DNA of 64,000 nt, taken from the NCBI RefSeq assembly GCF_001676705.1, contig NZ_CP016170.1, positions 5,394,001 to 5,458,000 of the forward strand. The letters run 5' to 3'. Shown in pieces: positions 1 through 11,497 of this stretch (position 1 is its first letter; every line of letters starts with the position of its first letter). This DNA is from Bordetella bronchialis (GTDB taxonomy: Bacteria; Pseudomonadota; Gammaproteobacteria; Burkholderiales; Burkholderiaceae_B). The position numbers and the translations under genes were made by a program. Below the pieces are notes generated by a model. That model was not told the origin of the DNA. It was given only the letters and a program-made list of their open reading frames with translations, and made no database searches.

Positions 1-625
1 CGGCGGTGGTTTCGCCGGCATGGAAGGGATCTTCCAGGTCGCCGCTGGGCAGCGGCAGCAGGCGCAGCATCACCGGCTCTTGCTTCATCGTGTTGACGAA
101 GCGCGTGGTGGCGACATACAGCTCGTCGATACGACCGTCCAGGTAGGCATCCAGCTGCACCTTGATGGCGCCCAGCAGGCGATCCAGGTGGGGCTGGTCG
201 CCCAGGCCGACTTCCTGCGACACCAGGTTTGCGCTGATACGGGTCAGCAGCCCCAGGCCCTTGTTGCCCAGCGCCGTGAACTGCACCTTGACGCCGCGCT
301 CCTGGAATTCCTTGAGCTTGGCCAGCGTCACGCGCGAAACGTTGGTATTCAGGCCGCCGCACAGGCCCTTGTCGGTGGTCACCAGCACCACGCCAACCGC
401 CTTGACCTGCTCGCGCTCGATCAGGTAGGGGTGGCTGTATTCCGGATTGGCCTGCATCAGGTGCGACGCGATGGCGCGCACCTTGGTGGCGTAGGGCCGG
501 CCCGCGCGCATCCGTTCCTGCGCCTTGCGCATCTTGGACGCGGCGACCATTTCCATCGCCTTGGTGATCTTGCGCGTGTTCTGCACGCTCTTGATCTTGG
601 TACGGATTTCCTTGATTCCGGGCAT
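1..625 (-). CDS. atpG: ATP synthase F1 gamma subunit (partial, 3' end outside window)
   Basis: Gamma is the central rotor stalk of F1; it turns inside the alpha3beta3 hexamer and couples proton flow to ATP synthesis. The first 208 codons are visible; the C-terminal third lies beyond base 1. The N-terminus ([19 protein letters not shown], then [13 protein letters not shown]) is the conserved gamma signature and fixes the ATG at 625. It lies 105 bases downstream of the atpA stop on the same strand, as in other atp operons. The family call is firm; nothing can be said about the missing end. Confidence 0.96.
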   Translation of the reverse strand, partial: MPGIKEIRTKIKSVQNTRKITKAMEMVAASKMRKAQERMRAGRPYATKVRAIASHLMQANPEYSHPYLIEREQVKAVGVVLVTTDKGLCGGLNTNVSRVTLAKLKEFQERGVKVQFTALGNKGLGLLTRISANLVSQEVGLGDQPHLDRLLGAIKVQLDAYLDGRIDELYVATTRFVNTMKQEPVMLRLLPLPSGDLEDPFHAGETTA

Positions 626-730
626 TGCGCTTTCCTGGTGAGACGGTCGGCGGTGGAGCCTTCACTCCATCCGCCCTGCAGGCCGGGCGCGCCCTAGGGC
701 GCCCGCCGACCTCATCACAGTCAAAATGTC

Positions 731-2272
<1,542 letters not shown>

Positions 2273-2313
2273 GTTCAGACTCCTGGAATCCTGTTAGTCG
2301 CGTGGCGATGGGC

Positions 2314-2853
2314 TTATGCCGCCAGCGTGTCGCGCATGCGGGCCAATTGGGCTTGCACGGATGTATCGAGTACCTGGTCGCCGACAGCCACCCGCACCCC
2401 GCCGATAAGGGAGGGATCGATGGTGACGTGGGGCTTGAGCTTGAGGCCGAACTTCAGTTCCAGGGCGCTCAGCAAGTCCTTGACCTGTTCGGGCGTCATC
2501 TCGAACGCGCTGGTGATGTTGGCCTGCGCCGTGCCTTCGTGGCGGTTCTTCAGCGCCAGGAACTGCTCGGCGATTTCGGGCAGCAACAACAGGCGGCCGT
2601 TTTCGACCAGCACGTCGATGAAGTTGCGGGCGGCTTGCGGCACCTCGCCCTTGAGCAAGGCGGCGAAGGTCTGCGCACGCTCGTCGTCCCCCAGGCGGGG
2701 ATCGGACATGGCCTCACGGACGTCCGCGTTGGCGGCGACCTGGGCCATTTGATTCACCAGGCCGGCCCAGAGGTCCAGCCCGGCCTTGTCGTCGCGCGCG
2801 GCGGCGAACAAGGCTTCGGCATAAGGCCGGGCGACAGTCGATAGTTCAGCCAT
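2314..2853 (-). CDS. atpH: ATP synthase F1 delta subunit
   Basis: Delta caps the top of F1 and joins it to the b-subunit stator stalk. The 179-residue product starts [19 protein letters not shown], the usual delta N-terminus, and ends with the [20 protein letters not shown] segment that is the best conserved part of the family. The gene lies 12 bases downstream of atpF and 41 upstream of atpA, so translation within the operon is tightly packed. No anomaly was seen. Confidence 0.97.
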   Translation of the reverse strand: MAELSTVARPYAEALFAAARDDKAGLDLWAGLVNQMAQVAANADVREAMSDPRLGDDERAQTFAALLKGEVPQAARNFIDVLVENGRLLLLPEIAEQFLALKNRHEGTAQANITSAFEMTPEQVKDLLSALELKFGLKLKPHVTIDPSLIGGVRVAVGDQVLDTSVQAQLARMRDTLAA

Positions 2854-2865
2854 GACGTTTCCGGA

Positions 2866-3336
2866 TTAAAGCTGGGCCTTGAGCTGGGTGAGCAGCTCGG
2901 CATGGGCGCGGGCGTCGATCTCGCGCCGCAGGATCTGCTCGGCACCCTTGACCGCCAGCGCGGCGACTTCGTCGCGCAGGTTGTCGCGCGCGCGCTGCAC
3001 TTCCAGCTCGGCGTCCTGCCTGGCTTGCGCAACGATGCGGGCCCGTTCGGCCTCGGCTTCGCGGCGAGCTTGCTCGAGCAGCTGGGCGGCCTGCTTTTCG
3101 GCTTCCACCATGCGCGCGTGGTTTTCAGACTTGGCAGAAGCCTCGATCAGACTGATGCGCGCCTGCGCCTGGGCGAGGTCGGCCTTGCCCTTTTCAGCCG
3201 CGGCCAGGCCGTCGGCGATTTTCTGGCGGCGCTCATCCATCGCCTTCGTCAGGGGCGGCCACACGAATTTCATCGTGAACCAGCCCAGAACGAAGAACAC
3301 GAGCATCTGGAAAAAGATCGTCGCGTTCAGATTCAC
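2866..3336 (-). CDS. atpF: ATP synthase Fo b subunit
   Basis: Subunit b forms the peripheral stator stalk. Its single N-terminal membrane helix (about residues 5-27, beginning [19 protein letters not shown]) anchors a long charged helix, here residues 30-150, rich in Ala, Glu, Arg and Lys and predicted to be a coiled coil. Length 156 residues is standard. It follows atpE after a 173-base gap that carries two strong hairpins, the only long spacer inside the Fo genes. Confidence 0.97.
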   Translation of the reverse strand: MNLNATIFFQMLVFFVLGWFTMKFVWPPLTKAMDERRQKIADGLAAAEKGKADLAQAQARISLIEASAKSENHARMVEAEKQAAQLLEQARREAEAERARIVAQARQDAELEVQRARDNLRDEVAALAVKGAEQILRREIDARAHAELLTQLKAQL

Positions 3337-3362
3337 GGTCGTTTCCCTTTAACACCTTAAGG

Positions 3363-3392
3363 CTCGGGCGTTTCCTGGGAAACGCCACCGAG
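3363..3392 (-). other. intercistronic hairpin between atpE and atpF
   Basis: GGCGTTTCC at 3367-3375 and GGAAACGCC at 3378-3386 form a stem, extended outward by CTCGG and CCGAG arms (3363-3367 and 3388-3392). No run of T follows, so it is not an intrinsic terminator. It lies 27 bases before the atpF start and may stabilise the atpE message or limit atpF translation; that role is inferred. Confidence 0.5.
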
Positions 3393-3480
3393 CACTCGAT
3401 ACCAGCTGGCGGCAACGCGCGCATGGAAGCCCGGATGGGGCCTGACAGCACGCGCCCCGCGCCACCACCAGCTTATTCGA

Positions 3481-3500
3481 CCCGCCGGCGTGCCGGCGGG
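3481..3500 (-). other. hairpin immediately 3' of atpE
   Basis: CCCGCCGGC at 3481-3489 and GCCGGCGGG at 3492-3500 are perfect inverted repeats starting 10 bases after the atpE stop. No T-tract follows on the minus strand. A stability hairpin protecting the atpE transcript is a reasonable inference, since subunit c is needed in about ten copies per complex. Confidence 0.5.
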
Positions 3501-3509
3501 CATGCGCCA

Positions 3510-4743
<1,234 letters not shown>

Positions 4744-4810
4744 TTATTTCCTACCCTGTTTGCTGTCGCTGGCGCGTCACGCCAGCCATTTAGAACGATT
4801 AGAAGCGTCG

Positions 4811-5293
4811 CTACGACAACTTGCCGAACATCAAGAGCAGCACATATCCCTTGAGCGTGCAGATCAGGCCGATAAGCATGGCAGGCCAGACGATCGCGTC
4901 GCCACCGAGGCGCACCGCCAGCCACAACAGCAGCACCGTCGCGGCAAGCTTGAATGCCTCGCCCAGGAAGAACGTGAACGGATTGGTTCGGCCCGGCCGG
5001 TTCGAGTCCAGCAGCAGCCGTAGCGCAAACAAAGTGTTTGGCACTAGATACGCCCCCGCCCCCACCAGCGCCGACAAGCCCGCCGACGTCCCCGCAATCA
5101 CCCACGCCCCGACTGTGGCCAGTACCGCCATGACGCATTGCGCCAGAACGGCCCTTGCCAGCCCGCGACGGGTTCCGGCACGCAATGCGGTTTTTTCTTC
5201 CGCACCGAGCACCAGCCGCGACTCCCCATCCGACCGCTCGGGCGAAGGCAAGCCTTTGGAATCATCGATGAATTCCGTCAACCCCACACCCAA
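4811..5293 (-). CDS. atpI: ATP synthase subunit I (AtpI)
   Basis: First gene of the atp operon. The 160-residue product has four hydrophobic helices (from about residue 45 to the end, starting LARAVLAQCVMAVLATVGAW) behind a 40-residue polar N-terminal tail. Known AtpI proteins assist c-ring assembly and are dispensable for catalysis. Sequence conservation in the family is low, so position at the head of the operon and the four-helix pattern carry much of the call. The N-terminal tail is longer than in many homologues, so the start may lie further in. Confidence 0.88.
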   Translation of the reverse strand: MGVGLTEFIDDSKGLPSPERSDGESRLVLGAEEKTALRAGTRRGLARAVLAQCVMAVLATVGAWVIAGTSAGLSALVGAGAYLVPNTLFALRLLLDSNRPGRTNPFTFFLGEAFKLAATVLLLWLAVRLGGDAIVWPAMLIGLICTLKGYVLLLMFGKLS

Positions 5294-5737
5294 TCATCAG
5301 ATGCTGCCCGGCTCGCTGAACAACGGCTCTACCGCCCGCTCATCAACCTGCCCAACCGCCGTTTGCTGCCTAGTTGCTGCCTCTTTGTTGCCTCGTGTTT
5401 GCCTGGCTCCAGCCTGGTTTCCTACCGGGATCCCACGCCGCCTGCCGACCGGCTACCGACTGCTTACTCACCTGCTTAACCCACCGCCACGCAGTCCACA
5501 TCCGCCCGGCGCGAACCGCCGTGCCGCGATGTTATCCCGCAAGCGTCAAACTATTGGAGTATAGCTGGAATCCGAGGCGACCCGCAAATCGGCCAGGCTG
5601 ACAACTCGCTGAGTGCGGAGGGTACCATGGCGCCGGCACAACACCGGGCCGGACGCCCCGCCATCCCGCCCCGCGTCGCCCGGCTGCCGGGTCGCCGGTC
5701 AGCCCGCCCGCGGGTCGCCTCCGGAAAGGCGGGCCGC
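5294..5737. other. gene-free leader and promoter region of the atp operon
   Basis: No convincing gene is present on either strand. The only signal I can support is the minus-strand promoter at 5558-5587, which would give an atp transcript with an untranslated leader of about 258 bases. Short open frames here lack family resemblance and ribosome binding sites. Confidence 0.6.
5558..5587 (-). promoter_or_regulatory. candidate sigma-70 promoter for the atp operon
   Basis: On the minus strand: -35 TTGCGG (5582-5587), 18-base spacer, -10 TATACT (5558-5563, one mismatch to TATAAT). It points toward atpI. The -35 matches only in TTG, so the call rests mainly on the -10 box and position. Confidence 0.45.
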
Positions 5738-5760
5738 AAAAAAGGGCGCTTCCGCGCCCC
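5738..5760 (-). terminator. intrinsic terminator of the DUF1254 gene
   Basis: Minus strand: GGGCGC, loop GGAA, GCGCCC, then TTTTTT (5743-5738). It stands 45 bases beyond the stop at 5805. A second, GC-rich hairpin without T-tract (about 5776-5801) lies directly against the stop codon. Confidence 0.8.
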
Positions 5761-5804
5761 TTGCGGCTCCGCCGCCGGCCGCCCTTCCCGGGCGGCCGGC
5801 CGGA

Positions 5805-7367
5805 TCAGTTGTCCTGAACCGGAGGCGGCGCCCATTGCTGGTCCAGGGCAATGTCGCGCGGCCAGTACAACCGCATGTTGAGCATGAACGGACCGGACTC
5901 CGGCGCCGGCAGCCAGTTGGCCTGCCGCTCCCCGCGGGGCGCGCGCCGCTGGATATAGATGTCCAGCGAACCGTCGGCGTTGTAGCGCAGGTTGTCGGTG
6001 CTGCGGATCGCGTAGCGGCGCGCCTGGTTTTCGACGAAGGTCTGGTTGGGCCCGTACAGGTTCAGCGACCAGAACGCGTTGGCCGGCGGCAGCTGGCCCT
6101 TGTCGAAGTGCAGCACGTAGTCGTCGTCCGCGGTCAGGAGATCGCCGTCCGAATCGATCAGCGTCACGGGATACAGGATGTCCTCCGGCAAGCCGGCGCC
6201 CAGCCCCGCGTAGGCCACCGCGGCCCGGCGCAGATAGTTGGTGCCATAGGTGCCGATGCCGCCGGTTACGGTATTCCAGCCGTTCATGCCCGACCCCAGC
6301 CGAGACACGTAGTCGGCGATGCGGCGGCCGGCTTCCGGCCCGGCCTGGGTCAGTGCCTGCTGCACGGCGGGATCCAGCTGCGAGAAAGCCACCGGCGCCG
6401 TGGTGCCCAGGCCGATGCGGCGCAGGCGGTCCAGCATGGGGTAGTCGTTGGCATGGGGCGGATTGTTGCGTACGGCGTCCGCGAACAGGCCGAAGAAGGT
6501 CGCGGCATCCATGCCGGCCACCTGCTCCACCGGCGGCGCGGCGCTGGGCGCGACCTGGGTGGTGGGCGTATAGGCGGGCGTCATGGGCATGGCCGGGCCC
6601 GGACGCGCGCCCGGCGGCAACGGACGCATGGGCGTCAGCGAGCCGGGCGGCGTGCGCCCACCCGGCACGGGCGGGGCCGGCGGCGCCACATAAGGTGTCA
6701 CGCCGATATTGGCCTGCCATTGATTCACGGCGGGATAGTCGGCCTGGCCACGCGTCTGCACGTGGCCGACCACCCAGCCCATGGAAGTCGGGCTGCGCAC
6801 CACGTCGATACCCGGGGGCAAAGTGCCGTTCCAATACGGCCCGACGATGGCGAAGGCCTGCGGGCCGTTGCCGTTGGTACGGGTGCCGCGCGACGCGAAG
6901 ACGTCCGTCCACATATCCATCAGCGACAGGACGTAGAAGCGGTCCCCCGCATCCGGCACGCGAACGATCAGCGGCCCGTTGCTGACGTCGTACCACATGC
7001 TGGAATACAGGGTGTCCGTGTTCGGCCAGCGGGCGTTGGGCGTTTGCGCGTCGGGGAAGGCGGTCTTGTGACCGAATTGGTTCATGGGGGCCTTGCCGTC
7101 CGCCGGCGACGACACGCTGGTGGTGTTGCGGCGGGTCAGCTCCATCAACACCATGGGATAGGCGTAGATATACGCGTCGACGGCGGCGTCGTGCAGTTCG
7201 GCGGCCGACATGGGCGCCGAGGGAACCGACGCCGGGACGGGGGCGACGGGTTGGGTCGTCATGCGCAAGGTGGGTTGGGGGGCTTGCGCGGATGCGATGC
7301 CGCTGACGCCGAAAATGCAGGCCAGGGCGGCCAGCCGCCATTTACCGGAATGGGAGGCAATGGGCAT
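5805..7367 (-). CDS. secreted DUF1254/DUF1214 domain protein
   Basis: A 520-residue exported protein. The start at 7367 is chosen because AAAGGAG lies 8 bases upstream and the first 29 residues form a signal peptide (MPIASHSGKWRLAALACIFG..., cleavage near ASA-QA). A DUF1254 domain (about 60-190) is followed by a Pro-rich insert with many PP and Met-Pro pairs (about 215-275) and a C-terminal DUF1214 domain with the LNLYGPNQTFVEN and RLYWP motifs. The biochemical role of this family is unsettled. It forms its own transcription unit, ending in a clear terminator. The Pro-rich linker is longer than I expect for the family. Confidence 0.85.
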   Translation of the reverse strand: MPIASHSGKWRLAALACIFGVSGIASAQAPQPTLRMTTQPVAPVPASVPSAPMSAAELHDAAVDAYIYAYPMVLMELTRRNTTSVSSPADGKAPMNQFGHKTAFPDAQTPNARWPNTDTLYSSMWYDVSNGPLIVRVPDAGDRFYVLSLMDMWTDVFASRGTRTNGNGPQAFAIVGPYWNGTLPPGIDVVRSPTSMGWVVGHVQTRGQADYPAVNQWQANIGVTPYVAPPAPPVPGGRTPPGSLTPMRPLPPGARPGPAMPMTPAYTPTTQVAPSAAPPVEQVAGMDAATFFGLFADAVRNNPPHANDYPMLDRLRRIGLGTTAPVAFSQLDPAVQQALTQAGPEAGRRIADYVSRLGSGMNGWNTVTGGIGTYGTNYLRRAAVAYAGLGAGLPEDILYPVTLIDSDGDLLTADDDYVLHFDKGQLPPANAFWSLNLYGPNQTFVENQARRYAIRSTDNLRYNADGSLDIYIQRRAPRGERQANWLPAPESGPFMLNMRLYWPRDIALDQQWAPPPVQDN

Positions 7368-7529
7368 GGAGAGGCTCCTTTGTTGTTGCCGGGCGGGCCC
7401 CGTCAGCAACCGGCGCGCCTGCTCATCAGCGCCTCGCCACGGGGGCCGTCCTGTTTGTTGGAACCTCAAGCATAGGTCGGGGCCTTGATACATCCCCTGC
7501 AAGAACGTATCAAGGCGCAACCGCACCGA

Positions 7530-8306
7530 TCAGCGGTGGTGGAAGTTGGGCTTGCGCTTCTCCACGAAAGCCGCCATCCCCTCTTTCTGGTCCGGCGTGC
7601 CGAACAGCGCATGGAACACCCGCCGCTCGAACAGCATGCCCTCGTTCAGGGGCGACTCGTAGGCGCGGTTCACGCACTCCTTGGCCATCATGGCCGCCGG
7701 CAGCGGCATGGCGGCGATCACCGTCGCCACCTCGACGGCTTCGTCCAGCAGTTTGTCGGCGGGCACCACGCGCGACACCAGGCCGGCGCGTTCCGCCTCC
7801 TCGGCCCCCATCATGCGGCCGGTCAGCACCATGTCCATGGCCTTGGCCTTGCCTACCGCGCGCGGCAGGCGCTGCGTGCCGCCGGCGCCCGGGATGACGC
7901 CCAGCTTGATTTCCGGCTGGCCGAACTTGGCCGTGTCCGCGGCCACCAGGATGTCGCACATCATGGCCAATTCGCAGCCGCCGCCCAGCGCATACCCCGC
8001 CACGGCGGCGATCACCGGTTTGCGGATGCGCTTCAGGGTCTCCCAGTTGCGCGTGATGTAGTCGGTGCCATACACATCCATGTATGACCAATCCTTCATC
8101 GCGCCGATGTCGGCGCCTGCCGCGAACGCCTTTTCGCTGCCGGTGATGACGATGGCGCCGATGGAGGCGTCCTGTTCGAAAGCCAGGAGCGCCCGGCCCA
8201 GTTCGTCCATCAAGGCATCGTTCAAGGCGTTCAGGGCCTGGGGCCGGTTCAGCGTCAGCAAACCGACGCGGCCTCGCGTCTCGATCAGAACCAGCGAATC
8301 ATTCAT
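7530..8306 (-). CDS. enoyl-CoA hydratase (crotonase family)
   Basis: 258 residues, the standard length for crotonase-type enoyl-CoA hydratases, which hydrate trans-2-enoyl-CoA in beta-oxidation. The oxyanion-hole segments [15 protein letters not shown] (about 100-115) and [19 protein letters not shown] (about 131-150) carry the two catalytic glutamates of the true hydratases. The ATG at 8306 has AGGAG 7 bases upstream. No other beta-oxidation gene is adjacent, so it is a stand-alone isozyme; acyl-chain preference cannot be read from the sequence. Confidence 0.9.
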   Translation of the reverse strand: MNDSLVLIETRGRVGLLTLNRPQALNALNDALMDELGRALLAFEQDASIGAIVITGSEKAFAAGADIGAMKDWSYMDVYGTDYITRNWETLKRIRKPVIAAVAGYALGGGCELAMMCDILVAADTAKFGQPEIKLGVIPGAGGTQRLPRAVGKAKAMDMVLTGRMMGAEEAERAGLVSRVVPADKLLDEAVEVATVIAAMPLPAAMMAKECVNRAYESPLNEGMLFERRVFHALFGTPDQKEGMAAFVEKRKPNFHHR

Positions 8307-8445
8307 GGATGTCTCCTGTGGTCAAAATGCGGTGGCGTCCGGGCCCCCGGGCGGCAGGACGGGCGCCGCGACGCCGGTCGTCCCCAAAGTACCGGACCGG
8401 ACCCACCCATTAGAATGCGCCCATCGACGACGCACTATCGGAATA

Positions 8446-10212
8446 ATGGACCCGCATCCCATAATTTACCGCCTGCAACCCCATGACCCGGCGGGTCATC
8501 GCTTCCGTATCGTACTTACGATCGAGGCGCCCGCCCCGGAAGGCCAGTCGCTGGCCCTGCCGGCCTGGATACCCGGCAGTTACCTGATCCGCGATTTTTC
8601 GCGGCAAATCGAGACGCTGAAGGCGTATGCCGGGGGCCGTCCCGTCCCCGTGGAAAAGACCGACAACCATACCTGGAAAGCGGCGCCGGCGGCCGGCCCG
8701 CTGACCGTCGAATACACGGTGTATGCGTGGGATCTGTCGGTTCGCGGCGCCCACCTGGACGAAACGCACGCCTTCTTCAACGGCACCAGCGTGTTCCTGC
8801 GCGTAGAGGGGCAATCCCACCTGCCCTGCCTGGTTGACCTGCAGCCGCCGCCCGCCATCGAGGGATGGAAGGTCTACACCAGCCTGCCCGAGGCGCGCGG
8901 CGTCAAGGGCGCCGCGCGGCGCCATGGGTTCGGCCTGTACCGCGCCCCGGACTACGACGCGCTGATCGACCATCCGGTGGAGATGGGCACGCCGCAGGTG
9001 GCGCGGTTCTTCGCCCACGGCGCGGAGCATGAGCTGGTTTTCACCGGCGCGATCCCGCGGCTGGACCTGCCTCGCATCGCGCGCGACGTGCAGCGCATTT
9101 GCGAAACCCAGATCGCCTTCTTCGAGCCGCAGTCGCGCCGCGCGCCCTTCCTGGACAGCAGCGACCGCTATGTCTTCATGACCATGGTGACCGGCGACGG
9201 CTATGGCGGACTGGAACACCGGGCGTCCACGGCGCTGATGGCCGCGCGCAAGGACCTGCCGGTCAAGGGCCAGACCGGCCAGGGGGAAGGCTATCGAACC
9301 TTCCTGGGACTGGTCAGCCACGAATACTTCCATACCTGGAACGTCAAGCGCATCAAGCCGGCCGCGTTCGCGCCCTACGACCTGGCCCGGCCGGGACTGA
9401 CCCGCCTGCTATGGGTCTTCGAGGGCTTCACCTCTTATTACGACGATCTCTTCCTGCTGCGCGCCGGCACGATCACACGCGCGGATTACCTGCGCCTGCT
9501 CGGCAAGACCATCACCTCCGTGGCACGAACCCCCGGCCGCGCCAAGCAATCGGTGGCCGAGAGCTCCTTCGATGCCTGGACCCGCTACTACAAGCAGGAC
9601 GAAAACTCGCCCAACGCCATCGTCAGCTATTACACCAAGGGCGCGCTGGTCGCCCTGGGCCTGGACCTGACCGTGCGCCGCAAGAGCGAAGGCCGCCATT
9701 CGCTGGATGACGTCATGCGGCTGATGTGGCGGCGCTATGGCCGCGATTTCTATCGCGGCGCGCCGCACGGCATCCCGGAGGACGCGCTCCCCGCGCTGGT
9801 GCGCGAGGCCACCGGGGTGGACGCGCGGGCGTACATCGCGCGCTATGCCGAGGGCCGGGCCGACCCGCCGCTGGCCGAGCTGCTGGCCGAACAGGGGATT
9901 ACACTGCAATGGAAGCCGGCATCCAACCTGCCCTCGCTCGACGTACGCACCCGCAAGCAGGGCGACGGCGTGGCGCTGGCCAGCGTGCTGGAAGGCGGTG
10001 CGGCGCACAAGGGCGGCCTGTCGGCCGGCGACGTGCTGGTGGCCGTCGACGGCCTGCGGGTCGATGCCCCCGCCGGACTCGAAGTGCTGCTATCGCAGTA
10101 CCGGCCGGGCGAGACCGTCACGGTGCATGTATTCCGGCGCGACGAACTGCGCGCATTCCGCGTGCGGCTGGCCGCCCAGGCGCCCCTGGATTGTGTTTTG
10201 ACCGCGGCCTGA
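8446..10212 (+). CDS. M61 family metallopeptidase with C-terminal PDZ domain
   Basis: 588 residues counted from the ATG at 8446 (MDPHPIIYRLQPHDPAGHRF); the open frame extends upstream, but the family N-terminus begins here. The gluzincin zinc motif is H-E-Y-F-H in LVSHEYFHTWNVKRIKP (about residues 286-302), with the third ligand expected in the FEGFTSYYDDLFL segment. A PDZ domain with KGGLSAGDVLVAVDGLRV covers about 495-575. M61 members are glycyl aminopeptidases; the substrate here is unknown. No signal peptide is visible, so a cytoplasmic location is likely. Confidence 0.9.
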   Translation: MDPHPIIYRLQPHDPAGHRFRIVLTIEAPAPEGQSLALPAWIPGSYLIRDFSRQIETLKAYAGGRPVPVEKTDNHTWKAAPAAGPLTVEYTVYAWDLSVRGAHLDETHAFFNGTSVFLRVEGQSHLPCLVDLQPPPAIEGWKVYTSLPEARGVKGAARRHGFGLYRAPDYDALIDHPVEMGTPQVARFFAHGAEHELVFTGAIPRLDLPRIARDVQRICETQIAFFEPQSRRAPFLDSSDRYVFMTMVTGDGYGGLEHRASTALMAARKDLPVKGQTGQGEGYRTFLGLVSHEYFHTWNVKRIKPAAFAPYDLARPGLTRLLWVFEGFTSYYDDLFLLRAGTITRADYLRLLGKTITSVARTPGRAKQSVAESSFDAWTRYYKQDENSPNAIVSYYTKGALVALGLDLTVRRKSEGRHSLDDVMRLMWRRYGRDFYRGAPHGIPEDALPALVREATGVDARAYIARYAEGRADPPLAELLAEQGITLQWKPASNLPSLDVRTRKQGDGVALASVLEGGAAHKGGLSAGDVLVAVDGLRVDAPAGLEVLLSQYRPGETVTVHVFRRDELRAFRVRLAAQAPLDCVLTAA

Positions 10213-10276
10213 GCCGACCCATAGATTTCGCCGCTTCGAATCCGGCCGCTTATTCCGCCGCACTGCCTTGCCTGCC

Positions 10277-11404
10277 ATGCCCGCTACGCTCGCCACCCCC
10301 GCCACCCGCCCGGACACCGCATCCTTCCGCGAACTTTTCCTGTCCGGCGTACCGCTGCTGGACGTTCGCGCGCCGGTGGAGTTCCACCGCGGCGCCTTCC
10401 CCACGGCGGTGAATATCCCCTTGATGAACGACAGCGAGCGGGAACAGGTAGGGATCCGCTACAAGCAGGCGGGCCAGGAGGCCGCCATCGCGCTCGGCAC
10501 CCGGCTGGTGGCGGGCGAGATCAAGCAGGCGCGGATCCGGCAGTGGGCCGATTTCGCCCGCGCCCATCCGCGGGGCTACCTGTACTGCTTTCGCGGCGGC
10601 CTGCGTTCGCGGATCAGCCAGCAATGGCTGCGGCAGGAAGCCGGCATCGACTATCCGCGCGTGACCGGTGGCTACAAGGCCATGCGCGGGTACCTGATGG
10701 AGGTCCTGCGCGACGGCGCCTTGGCGCCGGGCCACCTGGTGCTGGGCGGCCTGACGGGCAGCGGCAAGACCGATGTCTTGAGAAACGTGGACAACGCGGT
10801 GGACCTGGAAGGCCATGCGAACCACCGCGGCTCGGGTTTCGGCAAGCGGGTCACGCCACAACCCTCGCAGATCGATTTCGAGCATCGGGTGGCCATCGAT
10901 CTGCTGCGCAAGCAGGCCTGCGGCTGGCAGGCGATGGTATTCGAGGACGAAAGCCGCCTGATCGGCGCCAATGCGCTGCCGCTGGAGCTATTGCAAACCA
11001 TCCAGACCGCCCCGCTGGTGTGGCTGGAGGCCAGCCAGGAAGACCGCGTCGAACGCATCTTGCGCGAGTATGTGGTCGAGCTGCGCGCGGAATTCGCCGC
11101 GCGGCATGGCGCGGCGGGCGATGCGCTGTTCTCCCAGCGGCTGCAGGATAGCCTGACGGCGATTTCCCGCAAGCTGGGCGGGGAACGGTACGCGCGGCTG
11201 ATGGGCCAGATGCGGGCCGCGCTCGCGCGCCAGCTGGATGGCGGCGATTGCGATGGACATCGTGCCTGGATCCTCGGCCTGCTCAACGAGTACTACGACC
11301 CGATGTACGCCTGGCGCATGCAGGAAAAAACGCCGCGCATCGTCTTTCGCGGCGATGCGGGCGCGGTAACGGAATACCTGCGCCAACGGGCCTGCCGCGC
11401 CTGA
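10277..11404 (+). CDS. mnmH: tRNA 2-selenouridine synthase
   Basis: Replaces the 2-thio group of wobble 2-thiouridine in tRNA-Lys, Glu and Gln by selenium, through a geranylated intermediate. The 375-residue protein has an N-terminal rhodanese domain whose catalytic cysteine lies in YLYCFRGGLRSR (about residue 97), and a P-loop LGGLTGSGKT (about 154-163) in the C-terminal half. An in-frame TTG exists 9 bases upstream; the ATG is preferred. Selenophosphate supply (selD) would be needed elsewhere in the genome; none is in the window. Confidence 0.93.
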   Translation: MPATLATPATRPDTASFRELFLSGVPLLDVRAPVEFHRGAFPTAVNIPLMNDSEREQVGIRYKQAGQEAAIALGTRLVAGEIKQARIRQWADFARAHPRGYLYCFRGGLRSRISQQWLRQEAGIDYPRVTGGYKAMRGYLMEVLRDGALAPGHLVLGGLTGSGKTDVLRNVDNAVDLEGHANHRGSGFGKRVTPQPSQIDFEHRVAIDLLRKQACGWQAMVFEDESRLIGANALPLELLQTIQTAPLVWLEASQEDRVERILREYVVELRAEFAARHGAAGDALFSQRLQDSLTAISRKLGGERYARLMGQMRAALARQLDGGDCDGHRAWILGLLNEYYDPMYAWRMQEKTPRIVFRGDAGAVTEYLRQRACRA

Positions 11405-11497
11405 TGGAACGCTGGCGCCACCGCGCCGGCCATGCCGCGCGGCGGACAGCGGTCCTCGCGCCAGCCATGGCGACGCGGGTCCGTCATGGGCAGCGCC

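Noticed and set aside
5551..7341. 596-codon minus-strand frame overlapping the DUF1254 gene
   Set aside because: It lies in another frame of the same strand, passes through the terminator, and is mostly Arg, Gly and Ala.
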